Assembly: GCF_900079725.1 (NCBI RefSeq)
Contig: NZ_LT599032.1
Coordinates: forward strand, 4,894,054-4,958,053
Length of the DNA: 64,000 nt
Source: an uncultured Dysgonomonas sp.
GTDB lineage: Bacteria > Bacteroidota > Bacteroidia > Bacteroidales > Dysgonomonadaceae
Direction of reading: 5' to 3'
Positions 35,866 through 44,239 of this stretch are shown here, piece after piece. Made by a program: the position numbers and the translations under genes. Below the pieces are notes generated by a model. That model searched no databases, was not told the DNA's origin, and worked only from the letters and a program-made list of their open reading frames with translations. Position 1 is the first letter of the stretch. Every line of letters starts with the position of its first letter.

Positions 35866-36474
35866 ATGAGAATATTGAGAGACGATAAATATAAATCGAT
35901 ACTGAAGGCAGCCCGGACAGAGTTTGTACAGAAAGGTTTTAAAGATGCATCTATGCGCGCTATTGCAAAGAATGCAAATGTGGGATTGAGCAATATTTAT
36001 AACTATTTTAGAAATAAAGATGAAATATTTCTTGAAGTTGTGTCTCCTGCCAGAGATGACTTATTTGCATTTGTAAAAGAAAAACATACTGAAAAATATA
36101 TCGACTTCAACTACATGTCAACTATCGATTATCAGGAAGAGACAGTAGATGTATATATACAATTACTTGTGAAGTACAAAGAAGAAATCCGTCTGCTACT
36201 TTTTCATTCGCAAGGATCAACAATGGAAAACTTTCGTGAGACCCTGACCGAGTATCTTACCCATGTTTCGGATAATCATAAATCAATAGTAAAGATGCAT
36301 TATCCGCAAATGCAAGAAGTATCATCTTTTTTTACCCATACTTTATGTGCATTTATGGTAAGTACTGTAGGTGAAATTGTAACGCACGATATGGATAGGC
36401 AAAAAATCAGAGACTTCTTTAAAGAATACTTCAGATTTCAAATTGCCGGTTGGCGAGAATTGACAGGAATATAA
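35866..36474 (+). CDS. TetR-family transcription regulator
   Basis: From ATG 35866 this is a 202-residue protein. The N-terminal HTH is textbook: YKSILKAARTEFVQKGFKDA, then SMRAIAKNANVGLSNIYNYF and RNKDEIFLEVV. The C-terminal ~150 residues are the helical ligand-binding domain. The operator palindrome sits immediately upstream, and a near-copy sits upstream of the ABC exporter pair that follows, so it probably represses itself and the exporter. A terminator directly after its stop separates the two transcripts. The ATG is preferred to a TTG at 35851 because the TTG lies inside the operator. Confidence 0.9.
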   Translation: MRILRDDKYKSILKAARTEFVQKGFKDASMRAIAKNANVGLSNIYNYFRNKDEIFLEVVSPARDDLFAFVKEKHTEKYIDFNYMSTIDYQEETVDVYIQLLVKYKEEIRLLLFHSQGSTMENFRETLTEYLTHVSDNHKSIVKMHYPQMQEVSSFFTHTLCAFMVSTVGEIVTHDMDRQKIRDFFKEYFRFQIAGWRELTGI

Positions 36475-36476
36475 AC

Positions 36477-36504
36477 GGAGGCAATTTTTAGCCTCCTTTT
36501 TTTT
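36477..36504 (+). terminator. Rho-independent terminator after tetR-type gene
   Basis: GGAGGC (36477-36482) pairs with GCCTCC (36491-36496) across an 8-nt loop and is followed by eight T residues. Confidence 0.9.
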
Positions 36505-36513
36505 GAACAAAAC

Positions 36514-36533
36514 GGGACATTGTTCGCTATTGG
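36514..36533 (+). promoter_or_regulatory. Operator before the ABC exporter genes
   Basis: GGGACATTGTTCGCTATTGG matches the site at the TetR gene (core ACATTGTTC, then CTATTG) in 16 of 20 positions. It lies between the TetR terminator and the exporter start at 36566, as expected for a TetR operator. Confidence 0.62.
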
Positions 36534-36565
36534 TTAAACAAAATAAATATATATACAATAATCGT

Positions 36566-38335
36566 ATGAATACATTAAAAAAACTTCGGCAATATATGGG
36601 AAACCGGAAAATCCTATTTCCCGTATCTATGCTATTGTCGGCACTCAGTGCATTGGCTGGTATGCTGCCCTTTATCTTTATCTGGCTTATTGTAAAAGAA
36701 CTTTTAGTGACAGGAGGTACTCCTGGCTCAGATGTGAGTGTCTATGCATGGTGGGCTGCCGGATCAGCTGTTGGGGGCGTTATTCTTTACTTCGCAGCTT
36801 TGATGTCGTCTCATCTGGCAGCATTCAGGGTAGAATCCAACTTACGTAGTGAAGCTATGCAAAAAGTTATAAAGATGCCGCTTGGATTTTTCGACACCAA
36901 TACTAGTGGGCGTATTCGTAAGATTATCGACGATAATGCCAGCGTAACACATAGTTTTCTGGCACATCAGCTACCCGATCTGGCCGCAACAGTGTTGATT
37001 CCTATCGTATCACTGATTCTTATGTTTGTGTTTGATTGGCGGTTGGGGCTTGCCAGTCTTATCCCCATTTTTATTTCTTTTCTGTTGATGGGATTTATGA
37101 TGAACTCGGAAGGACGCTCGTTTATGCAGAAATATATGACATCGTTAGAAGAGATGAATACTGAGGCTGTTGAATATGTAAGGGGGATTCCGGTGGTGAA
37201 AGTTTTTCAACAAACGATTTATTCATTTAAAAATTTCCATAAATCTATTCTGAATTATAATAAAATGGTGTACAATTATACCCTCATGTGGAAACAACCC
37301 ATGTCAATATATATTGTTGTTATCAACGGATTTGTTTTCTTTTTAGCACCTGTAGCCATCTTGCTGATTGACTATTCGGGCGATTATGCCTCCGTTATAC
37401 TCAATTTCTTCTTGTTTGTATTGGTAACCCCGGTTTTTTCGCAAGGCATTATGAAAAGTATGTATCTGAATCAGGCTCTGGGACAAGCTGCCGAAGCAAT
37501 GGAACGTTTAGATAATCTTATTGCTTTTGCTAATCTGCCAATCTCAGGTAACCCAAAGAAAATAGAACGATATGATATAAGCTTTAAGGATGTTTCTTTT
37601 TCTTATCCAGATGCTGAGCAGAAAGCTATAGATGGCATAAGCTTCAGCATATTGCAAGGAAAAACCGTTGCTTTAGTAGGAGCTTCCGGGAGTGGCAAAA
37701 CTACTATTGCCCGTCTTATCCCGCGTTTTTGGGATGTAAGTAAAGGGCAGGTTTCGATTGGAGGTATAAATGTAAAAGATATCGAATCGGAAGAATTAAT
37801 GGATAAAATATCCTTTGTTTTCCAAAATACAAAACTATTTAAAACCTCTCTACTCGATAATATCCGATATGGTAATCCGGATGCGACAATGGATGATGTT
37901 CACCGGGCTGTAGATATGGCTCAATGCCGGGAGATTATTGAAAAACAGCCATTAGGCTTACAAACCAAAATAGGCACAGAGGGAACTTACCTATCGGGAG
38001 GAGAACAACAACGGATTGTACTAGCTCGTGCTATACTGAAAAATGCTCCAATTGTTATATTGGATGAAGCTACGGCTTTTGCTGATCCCGAAAATGAACA
38101 TCTCATACAGCAGGCTTTAGGCGAATTGACCAAAGGTAAAACTGTCCTTATCATTGCCCACAGATTGACCAGCATTGTCGACGCAGACCAAATACTGGTG
38201 ATTGATAAAGGACAAATTGCCGAACAGGGCACTCATAAAGATCTGCTGGATAAAAATGGAATATATCTAAGAATGTGGAATGAATACCAACAATCGGTTC
38301 GTTGGACAATAAGAAAGGAGGCTAATAATGCTTGA
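36566..38335 (+). CDS. ABC exporter half-transporter, first subunit
   Basis: From ATG 36566 this is a 589-residue permease-ATPase fusion. The N-terminal six-helix export domain covers residues ~15-310 (VSMLLSALSALAGMLPFIFI, LNFFLFVLVTPVFSQGIM). The ATPase domain has Walker A GASGSGKTT, Q-loop FVFQNTKLFK, signature LSGGEQQRIVLARA, Walker B IVILDEATAFAD and switch His in IAHRLTS. It overlaps the second subunit by 8 bp, which indicates translational coupling and a heterodimer. The ATG is preferred over a TTG at 36503 because the latter lies upstream of the operator. The pair resembles YbtP/YbtQ-type or drug exporters; the cargo is unknown. Confidence 0.9.
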   Translation: MNTLKKLRQYMGNRKILFPVSMLLSALSALAGMLPFIFIWLIVKELLVTGGTPGSDVSVYAWWAAGSAVGGVILYFAALMSSHLAAFRVESNLRSEAMQKVIKMPLGFFDTNTSGRIRKIIDDNASVTHSFLAHQLPDLAATVLIPIVSLILMFVFDWRLGLASLIPIFISFLLMGFMMNSEGRSFMQKYMTSLEEMNTEAVEYVRGIPVVKVFQQTIYSFKNFHKSILNYNKMVYNYTLMWKQPMSIYIVVINGFVFFLAPVAILLIDYSGDYASVILNFFLFVLVTPVFSQGIMKSMYLNQALGQAAEAMERLDNLIAFANLPISGNPKKIERYDISFKDVSFSYPDAEQKAIDGISFSILQGKTVALVGASGSGKTTIARLIPRFWDVSKGQVSIGGINVKDIESEELMDKISFVFQNTKLFKTSLLDNIRYGNPDATMDDVHRAVDMAQCREIIEKQPLGLQTKIGTEGTYLSGGEQQRIVLARAILKNAPIVILDEATAFADPENEHLIQQALGELTKGKTVLIIAHRLTSIVDADQILVIDKGQIAEQGTHKDLLDKNGIYLRMWNEYQQSVRWTIRKEANNA

Positions 38336-40058
38336 AACAATAAAACAACGTTTTGCCCTGTCAGATAAAGGCGCAAAAGATTTTTGTAAGGGAATTTTTT
38401 TTACAACACTACTCGATATCGCTTTAATGCTTCCCGCTGTATTTACTTTCATTTTTCTTGAAGATTATCTTCGTCCAATATTCAATTCATCTGATAGTAT
38501 TTTGCATGGAATAGCATATTACATAATTTTGGCTCTTGCTTTTATGTCGGTTATGTATCTTATCACTCTTTGGCAATATCAAAGTACTTTCACCAGTGTA
38601 TACGAAGAAAGTGCAAATCGTCGTATCTCATTAGCTGAAAAATTACGAAAATTGCCTTTAGCATTTTTTGGAGAGAAGAATCTATCGGATTTGACAGCTA
38701 CTATCATGGACGATTGTACCGATTTAGAACATACATTCTCCCATGCTGTACCACAATTGTTTGCATCATTGATTAGTATTGTACTTATTGCAATCGGTAT
38801 GTTTTTCTACAATTGGCAACTGGCATTAGCTCTCTTTTGGGTTGTACCATTGGCTATGTCTATACTGCTAATATCCAAAAAGAAGATAAGAAAAGACTTT
38901 GGAGGAAACTACCTGGATAAACGCGATGTAAGTGAATATATACAAGAAGGCTTAGAAGCTGTTCAGGAAATAAAATCTTACAATAAGGAAAAAGATTATC
39001 TCAAAGATCTAAATAAAAAGATCAATAAATATGAGAAAAGTCAGACTACGGGCGAACTGATGACTGGTATACTTGTAAACGGTGCACAAAGCCTGCTAAA
39101 GCTTGGCTTGGCTAGTGTCATCATTATTGGCGCTAAATTATTGGCAACAGGTGATGTCGATTTATTTACATATCTTATTTTTTTGGTTATCGGGTCAAGG
39201 GTGTATGCTCCTGTATCGGAAGTCTTTAACAATTTGGCAGCTTTGTTCTTTCTTGATATCCGGATCAATCGGATGAATGACATGGAAGCATTACCTATTC
39301 AGCAAGGAGAAACTGTATTCAATCCTTCTGACTATAATATTGAGTTCAATAATGTTAGCTTTTCTTACGAATCGGGCAAACAAGTATTAAGGAACGTTTC
39401 CTTTACGGCCAAACAAGGAGAGGTTACAGCATTGGTAGGCCCTTCCGGAAGCGGGAAGAGTACAGCTGCAAAACTTGCAGCCCGATTTTGGGATGTTCAG
39501 TCAGGTAAAATATTACTTGGAGATCAGGATATCAATCTTATTGAACCGGAAAATTTGTTGCAAAATTATGCTGTTGTTTTTCAAGATGTGGTACTCTTTA
39601 ATGCTTCTATCATGGAAAATATCCGAATCGGGAATCGGGATGCATCTGATGAAGAGGTGATGTGTGCCGCAAAACTAGCTCAATGTGACGAGTTTGTAAG
39701 TAAGATGTCGCAAGGATATCAAACTGTAATTGGAGAAAATGGCGAGACACTTTCGGGAGGCGAACGTCAACGGGTATCTATTGCCCGCGCTTTGTTGAAA
39801 GATGCGCCTATCGTCCTACTCGACGAAGCAACAGCGTCATTGGACGTGGAGAATGAGACAAAAATACAAGCTGGCATATCGGCACTTGTGAAAGATAAGA
39901 CTGTATTGATCATTGCGCATCGTATGCGGACAGTTGCTAATGCAAACAAGATTGTTGTGCTGGATAAAGGTAGTGTAGCCGAGATGGGAACGCCGGAAGA
40001 ATTGAAGGAACAAAATGGGATTTTTGCAAAAATGATGGAAAAACAAATGGCGACATGA
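38328..40058 (+). CDS. ABC exporter half-transporter, second subunit
   Basis: This 576-residue protein has six membrane helices in residues ~20-310 (FFTTLLDIALMLPAVFTFIF, LFASLISIVLIAIGMFFYNW) and an ATPase domain with Walker A GPSGSGKST, Q-loop VVFQDVVLFN, signature LSGGERQRVSIARA, Walker B IVLLDEATASLD and IAHRMRT. Its ATG lies within the last codons of the first subunit gene, so the two are coupled and should form a heterodimeric exporter under TetR control. No substrate-binding protein is nearby, consistent with export. Cargo unknown. Confidence 0.9.
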   Translation: MLETIKQRFALSDKGAKDFCKGIFFTTLLDIALMLPAVFTFIFLEDYLRPIFNSSDSILHGIAYYIILALAFMSVMYLITLWQYQSTFTSVYEESANRRISLAEKLRKLPLAFFGEKNLSDLTATIMDDCTDLEHTFSHAVPQLFASLISIVLIAIGMFFYNWQLALALFWVVPLAMSILLISKKKIRKDFGGNYLDKRDVSEYIQEGLEAVQEIKSYNKEKDYLKDLNKKINKYEKSQTTGELMTGILVNGAQSLLKLGLASVIIIGAKLLATGDVDLFTYLIFLVIGSRVYAPVSEVFNNLAALFFLDIRINRMNDMEALPIQQGETVFNPSDYNIEFNNVSFSYESGKQVLRNVSFTAKQGEVTALVGPSGSGKSTAAKLAARFWDVQSGKILLGDQDINLIEPENLLQNYAVVFQDVVLFNASIMENIRIGNRDASDEEVMCAAKLAQCDEFVSKMSQGYQTVIGENGETLSGGERQRVSIARALLKDAPIVLLDEATASLDVENETKIQAGISALVKDKTVLIIAHRMRTVANANKIVVLDKGSVAEMGTPEELKEQNGIFAKMMEKQMAT

Positions 40059-40082
40059 TTATTCTCAGCCAGCGGATAAGAG

Positions 40083-40449
40083 GATGATGCTATCTATGAA
40101 AACGCGAGGCTGAAAAGAATTTTAGAGGACGGATGATATAATAAAGAGAGAAATTATTACTTTTACGTTTCTGATTATCTGGATAACAACCGGATAGCCG
40201 CCAATGCTGTAGTATTGACGGAGCAGAGCACAGGGTATTATCCTTTCGGTATATTGTTCGCTAATGTACCGGACTGCCAAAAACAATCGCACAAGGGTAA
40301 TAATAGGGAATTGAAAGACGAAATGAGCTGAATATATATAACTACAGAACTTGATGGAAAGACGATTTCAGATTTACTGCCGTAGATCCGTTGGTGGAGA
40401 AAGGTTATTCGAGTTCGCTATATACATGCTATGTTAATAATCAACTAAT
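40083..40449 (+). pseudogene. Remnant of an Rhs-repeat-associated core
   Basis: Frame 3 from 40083 reads DDAIYENARLKRILEDG, stop, YNKERNYYFYVSDYLDNNRI and AANAVVLTEQSTGYYPFG, which match the typical Rhs core (ENGxLKRIL, DHLGNNRVVAN, YYPFG). It then shows RELKDEMS followed by a stop. A frameshift restores RFTAVDPLVEKGYSSSLYTC and YVNNQL in another frame, corresponding to the RFTTVDPLAEKY signature. Two in-frame stops and a shift show the gene is dead. The upstream repeats and the toxin tip are missing. The rest of this 560-bp gap shows nothing else. Confidence 0.8.
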
Positions 40450-40622
40450 TATTTTGTTCCTCCGGCAGGGATATAGATTATTATTAGTGATGGAAATATA
40501 TAATGCATTGTATATAGAGGAATTCAGCTTCAGAATTTTATACAACCAAGGCTAATACAGAGTATAATTGAAAGAAATTAGGTTAAGCCAGATTCATAAA
40601 ATACCAAAGTAATAATCTGAAA

Positions 40623-41510
40623 ATGAATTCAATATTACGAGAAATAACACCCTTGTCCGAAAAGGACTGTTTTTATATAACAGACAGGATAAAAACAGAA
40701 TTTACATACCCCTTGCATTGCCATGATGAGTATGAACTCAATTTTGTAGAAAATGCTTCAGGTATAAAGCGGATCGTTGGCGATTCGGCCGAAATAATTG
40801 GCGATTACGACCTTGTACTCATAACCAGTAAAGATCTTGAGCATGCCTGGTTTCAGAATGACTGTCCACCGAAACAAATAAGAGAGATTACTATCCAATT
40901 TTCGTCAGACCTATTCATTAATAATTTTCTTAATAAGAATCAGTTCAAATCGATAAATAGGATGTTCGAACAAGCACGAAAAGGTATTTGCTTTTCGAAT
41001 AAGGCTATAATGAAAGTTTATCATATGCTCGATGTATTGGCCTCTGAGCAACAGGGCTTTTATTCCGTTATTAAATTTTTAAGCATATTGTACGAATTGT
41101 CATGTTATTGTAATAGCGAGGGTATGTATACATTATCCAGTTCTTCTTTCGCCAAAATCAGTTCGCATTCCGAGAGTAGGAGAGTACAAAAGGTACAAAC
41201 ATATATCGATGAGCATTTCAAACATTCAATCCGTTTAGAAGATCTAGCTCATCTGGTAGGCATGTCTCCGGCTGCATTTAGTAAGTTTTTTAAACTGAGA
41301 ACCGGAAAGACTTTATCAGATTACGTTTTGGTTATACGAATCGGGCATACTATAAGACTGTTGGTAGACTCATCGATGTCTGTATCTGAGATTTGTTACG
41401 AATGTGGATTCAATAATATATCTAACTTTAATCGGATATTCAAGAAAAAGAAAGACTGCACTCCATCTGAATTCAGAGCTAATTATCCGAAACGAAAAGT
41501 AATTATTTAA
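40623..41510 (+). CDS. AraC-family regulator of the mannan locus
   Basis: This 295-residue protein has an N-terminal cupin (FTYPLHCHDEYELNFVENAS, DLVLITSKDLEHAWF), the form used to bind sugars in AraC relatives, and a C-terminal HTH pair: IRLEDLAHLVGMSPAAFSKF, then VSEICYECGFNNISNFNRIF and DCTPSEFRANYPKRK. It lies at the edge of the mannan locus, convergent with the SusE-position gene. No hybrid two-component regulator or sigma/anti-sigma pair is present in the locus, so this is the likely local controller; candidate operators are seen at both divergent promoters near 47.6-47.9 kb. Target assignment is inferred. Confidence 0.85.
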   Translation: MNSILREITPLSEKDCFYITDRIKTEFTYPLHCHDEYELNFVENASGIKRIVGDSAEIIGDYDLVLITSKDLEHAWFQNDCPPKQIREITIQFSSDLFINNFLNKNQFKSINRMFEQARKGICFSNKAIMKVYHMLDVLASEQQGFYSVIKFLSILYELSCYCNSEGMYTLSSSSFAKISSHSESRRVQKVQTYIDEHFKHSIRLEDLAHLVGMSPAAFSKFFKLRTGKTLSDYVLVIRIGHTIRLLVDSSMSVSEICYECGFNNISNFNRIFKKKKDCTPSEFRANYPKRKVII

Positions 41511-41606
41511 GCACCAAGGATCTATTTCCCTGCACATGATATTTTGTATACAATGATTGTTTGCCTTGGTCCGTATGTGTACATATATCGGAGTAAAGCG
41601 TGTGAT

Positions 41607-41646
41607 AGAAAAAAAGCTTATCTGCCAATGCTGACAGATAAGCTTT
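41607..41646 (-). terminator. Rho-independent terminator of the SusC/D operon
   Basis: A 12-bp perfect stem, AAAGCTTATCTG / CAGATAAGCTTT, with a 10-nt loop is followed on the minus strand by TTTTT. It lies 23 bp after the last gene of the SusC/SusD operon and also faces the end of the AraC gene. Confidence 0.85.
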
Positions 41647-41668
41647 AATTACCAAAACTTTATTTACC

Positions 41669-42499
41669 TTACTTAGCTTTGAACATCCAGAACCAGGCTG
41701 TTCCTCCTACTTCTACGTCAGCCTCTGGATAAGAAAGAACCAGTTGGTTATTATTTATTATTAAGATATCATATTCATATACCTTAACCCTTCCTTCGTT
41801 GGGTGATATACCACACAATACGTTTACAGCTTTTGTTTTGAGTTTTCCGGTTGCCCATACTGTACCATCGCCTAAAACTATTTTCTGAGTTATATCGAAA
41901 GAAAACGTACCTTTTTCCTTAGTTCCATCCGATTTGTTCTTGGTCAAACTGGCACCTTGTAATGAAAATATCATACTTGCTCCAACACCATCGCCTGCGG
42001 CTTGTCCATCTATTGCGTCAATGTTTAAGGTCCACCAAGCCGGAGCATTGTTAACCATATAGCCGCCATTACCCCACACTGCCGGTTGAGTCGTATCCCA
42101 TACCCATTCTTTCTCTCCTGTACCACACAGATATCCCCACTCTAAAGGTACAGGGAACGATAGTTCGTCGACAGATACACTCAGTTCTTTTGATATAGTA
42201 GTTCCATTCGGATTCAGCCCGGTGAAGGTTATCTTATTAGTACCTTCTACCACCAACAGTACAGTATCGGTTTGCCGCTGAGAAGTTCCCACACCGTAGT
42301 CCCAGTTAGAGAGAACCGGACTATGATTTTCTAATATGACTTTATTCGAGTTTTTACCATTAACAACTATTGGTGTAGCTTTGATATTCAACTCATTTGC
42401 CGATATCTCACCTCCTATAGGATTCGTTTTTTCGATAGGATCGCAAGAGGAAAAGATAATTGCCAGTAACGAAAAATATAATATAGTTAATTTTTTCAT
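41669..42499 (-). CDS. Surface glycan-binding lipoprotein (SusE/F position)
   Basis: This 276-residue lipoprotein has a signal ending in IIFSSC (Cys19). Residues ~35-110 form an Ig/PKD-like domain (IVVNGKNSNKVILENHS, ITFTGLNPNGTTISKELSVS). The C-terminal ~165 residues are rich in Trp and Tyr (LEWGYLCGTGEKEWVWDTTQ, NNAPAWWTLN, GGTAWFWMFKAK), which fits sugar stacking. It follows the SusD gene by 34 bp and ends the operon, which is where mannan or other glycan-binding proteins of Sus-like systems are encoded. Binding to mannan is inferred from context; I do not recognise a named family. Confidence 0.68.
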   Translation of the reverse strand: MKKLTILYFSLLAIIFSSCDPIEKTNPIGGEISANELNIKATPIVVNGKNSNKVILENHSPVLSNWDYGVGTSQRQTDTVLLVVEGTNKITFTGLNPNGTTISKELSVSVDELSFPVPLEWGYLCGTGEKEWVWDTTQPAVWGNGGYMVNNAPAWWTLNIDAIDGQAAGDGVGASMIFSLQGASLTKNKSDGTKEKGTFSFDITQKIVLGDGTVWATGKLKTKAVNVLCGISPNEGRVKVYEYDILIINNNQLVLSYPEADVEVGGTAWFWMFKAK

Positions 42500-42533
42500 T
42501 TTCTTATTTTTTAGTAAAATTAGTCATCATTTA

Positions 42534-44228
42534 TTACCAGCCAGGATATTCTACATCAGACGTTCCCCAACCTTTATTTTGAGTTAATACACCATTCGAT
42601 AATGCTATCTGTGATTCAGGAATAGGCCAGAATCCGCCGGTAGCTTCATAACGGGCTTTGTAACCTCCACCAAATACTTTCATAACAGCATCTACACCTC
42701 TGTTTTTTATAGCGGCGCCTTCCTGCTGGGCTAATAATTGAGGAGCGTCGTGCCATCTCATTATATCAAAATAGCGTTGTCCTTCAAATGCTAATTCCCA
42801 TCTGCGTTCACGCTTGAGGGCTTCTAAAGAATAACCAACGATAGGCAATCCTACACGGGCTCTAACTTTATTGAGACCTGTATTGTCTTGTTTTAGTTCG
42901 GAATGCATTAATAATATATCAGCAAATCTGATCAGTACCAAATCTTGCATATGACATATCTGTAGGTTAGGATTTGCCTTCTCTTTCAGTACAGCATACG
43001 ATGCTACCAAAGCGCCACCATCAGGGTCGTGTGCCGTGATTGGGATATATTTCTTTTGCCAAAATCCGGTTTCCTCCATTTGTTTATCAGCGCCATATAT
43101 GTATTTCGTCAATTCATCTTCTACATTCAATATAGATGCTACACGGCGAGGATCGGTTGGCTCCTGGGCTCGCCAATCATTCCATAGTTTTGAGTTTACC
43201 GGGCCTGCACCCCAACCTTGTCCGAATGGGAAAGTGTCTTCGCCTCCGTTGTTGCTTCTCAAACCGAAATGTAAGACATACTGGTTCGAGTATCCTAGTT
43301 GATATGTATCACCCCAATCTACAGTTGTTCCGAATTTGACAGCGAAAACAGTTTCTTTGTTACCATCATCGGCCCACATCAATCCTTTACCTTTTGTATA
43401 GGCATACTCTTCTACTGTATAAGAATTTGTATATGGCCACAGGTTTCTGAAATCTCCTACTAAGCCGTGTCCGCTATTCGCAATACAATTGTCTAACCAT
43501 GATATAACTTGATCTTTCGAAATCGATCCATCATTTGTAGGCAAATCTGTTTTGTTATAATAGCCTGTGTAGAATAAAAATACGCGTGCCATAAGAGCCT
43601 GTGCTGCCCATTTTGTTGCATGGCCGGATTGAGTTTCGGTATATGCTTTATCATACATCAGGCTAATAGCTTGTTGCAGATCGGAGGCTATTTGGGCATA
43701 TATGGCATCGGCCGGTGACTTAGGCAGATTTTCAGCTTCTGTTTTAAGTACTAATGGAACTTCACCAAACATCTGCACCATCTCGAAATAGAATAATGCA
43801 CGCATGAAATAAGCTTCTCCATAATACTGGTTTTTCTGAGCGTCACTTTCCCAACCTGTACAGTTCTCCAAAGTTTCCAAAGCCATATTTGCTCTGAATA
43901 TTCCTTGATAGCGAGCTGTCCAGAATGTACCGAAACGACTTGGTGCAGTATTCATGAAGTGATCCAGTCCCTGCATATCTTTATCGTTTTCGCCACCTCC
44001 TCCAAATCGTTCATCAGAAGCTAACTCAGACATATAGAATAGAGTGTGTTGAGGATTGGATATAGCCTGGCTCATTGTAGAGTAAATAGCTGTAATCATC
44101 TTATTGGCATCGTCCAGCGTTTTAGGAAAGTTACCAGTATTCTTTTTTGTATAACTTTCTGAATCTAAAAAACTGTCACAGCCGGTAAATAACAATATGG
44201 CGCCTATTATAAATATGATCTTTTTCAT
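42534..44228 (-). CDS. susD: SusD-like surface glycan-binding lipoprotein
   Basis: This 564-residue RagB/SusD-family protein has a lipoprotein signal ending in LLFTGC. The N-terminal SusD-like part shows NPQHTLFYMSELASDERFGG and the TPR-like helices AQKNQYYGEAYFMRALFYFE and MVQMFGEVPLV. The C-terminal RagB part has DLVLIRFADILLMHSELKQD, RRWELAFEGQRYFDIMRWHD and the end GFWPIPESQIALSNGVLTQN, all diagnostic. It forms the lid of the SusC transporter and binds oligosaccharides at the cell surface. It is 11 bp downstream of susC. Mannan-oligosaccharide binding is inferred from the locus. Confidence 0.95.
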   Translation of the reverse strand: MKKIIFIIGAILLFTGCDSFLDSESYTKKNTGNFPKTLDDANKMITAIYSTMSQAISNPQHTLFYMSELASDERFGGGGENDKDMQGLDHFMNTAPSRFGTFWTARYQGIFRANMALETLENCTGWESDAQKNQYYGEAYFMRALFYFEMVQMFGEVPLVLKTEAENLPKSPADAIYAQIASDLQQAISLMYDKAYTETQSGHATKWAAQALMARVFLFYTGYYNKTDLPTNDGSISKDQVISWLDNCIANSGHGLVGDFRNLWPYTNSYTVEEYAYTKGKGLMWADDGNKETVFAVKFGTTVDWGDTYQLGYSNQYVLHFGLRSNNGGEDTFPFGQGWGAGPVNSKLWNDWRAQEPTDPRRVASILNVEDELTKYIYGADKQMEETGFWQKKYIPITAHDPDGGALVASYAVLKEKANPNLQICHMQDLVLIRFADILLMHSELKQDNTGLNKVRARVGLPIVGYSLEALKRERRWELAFEGQRYFDIMRWHDAPQLLAQQEGAAIKNRGVDAVMKVFGGGYKARYEATGGFWPIPESQIALSNGVLTQNKGWGTSDVEYPGW

Positions 44229-44239
44229 GTTGTTTTTGT

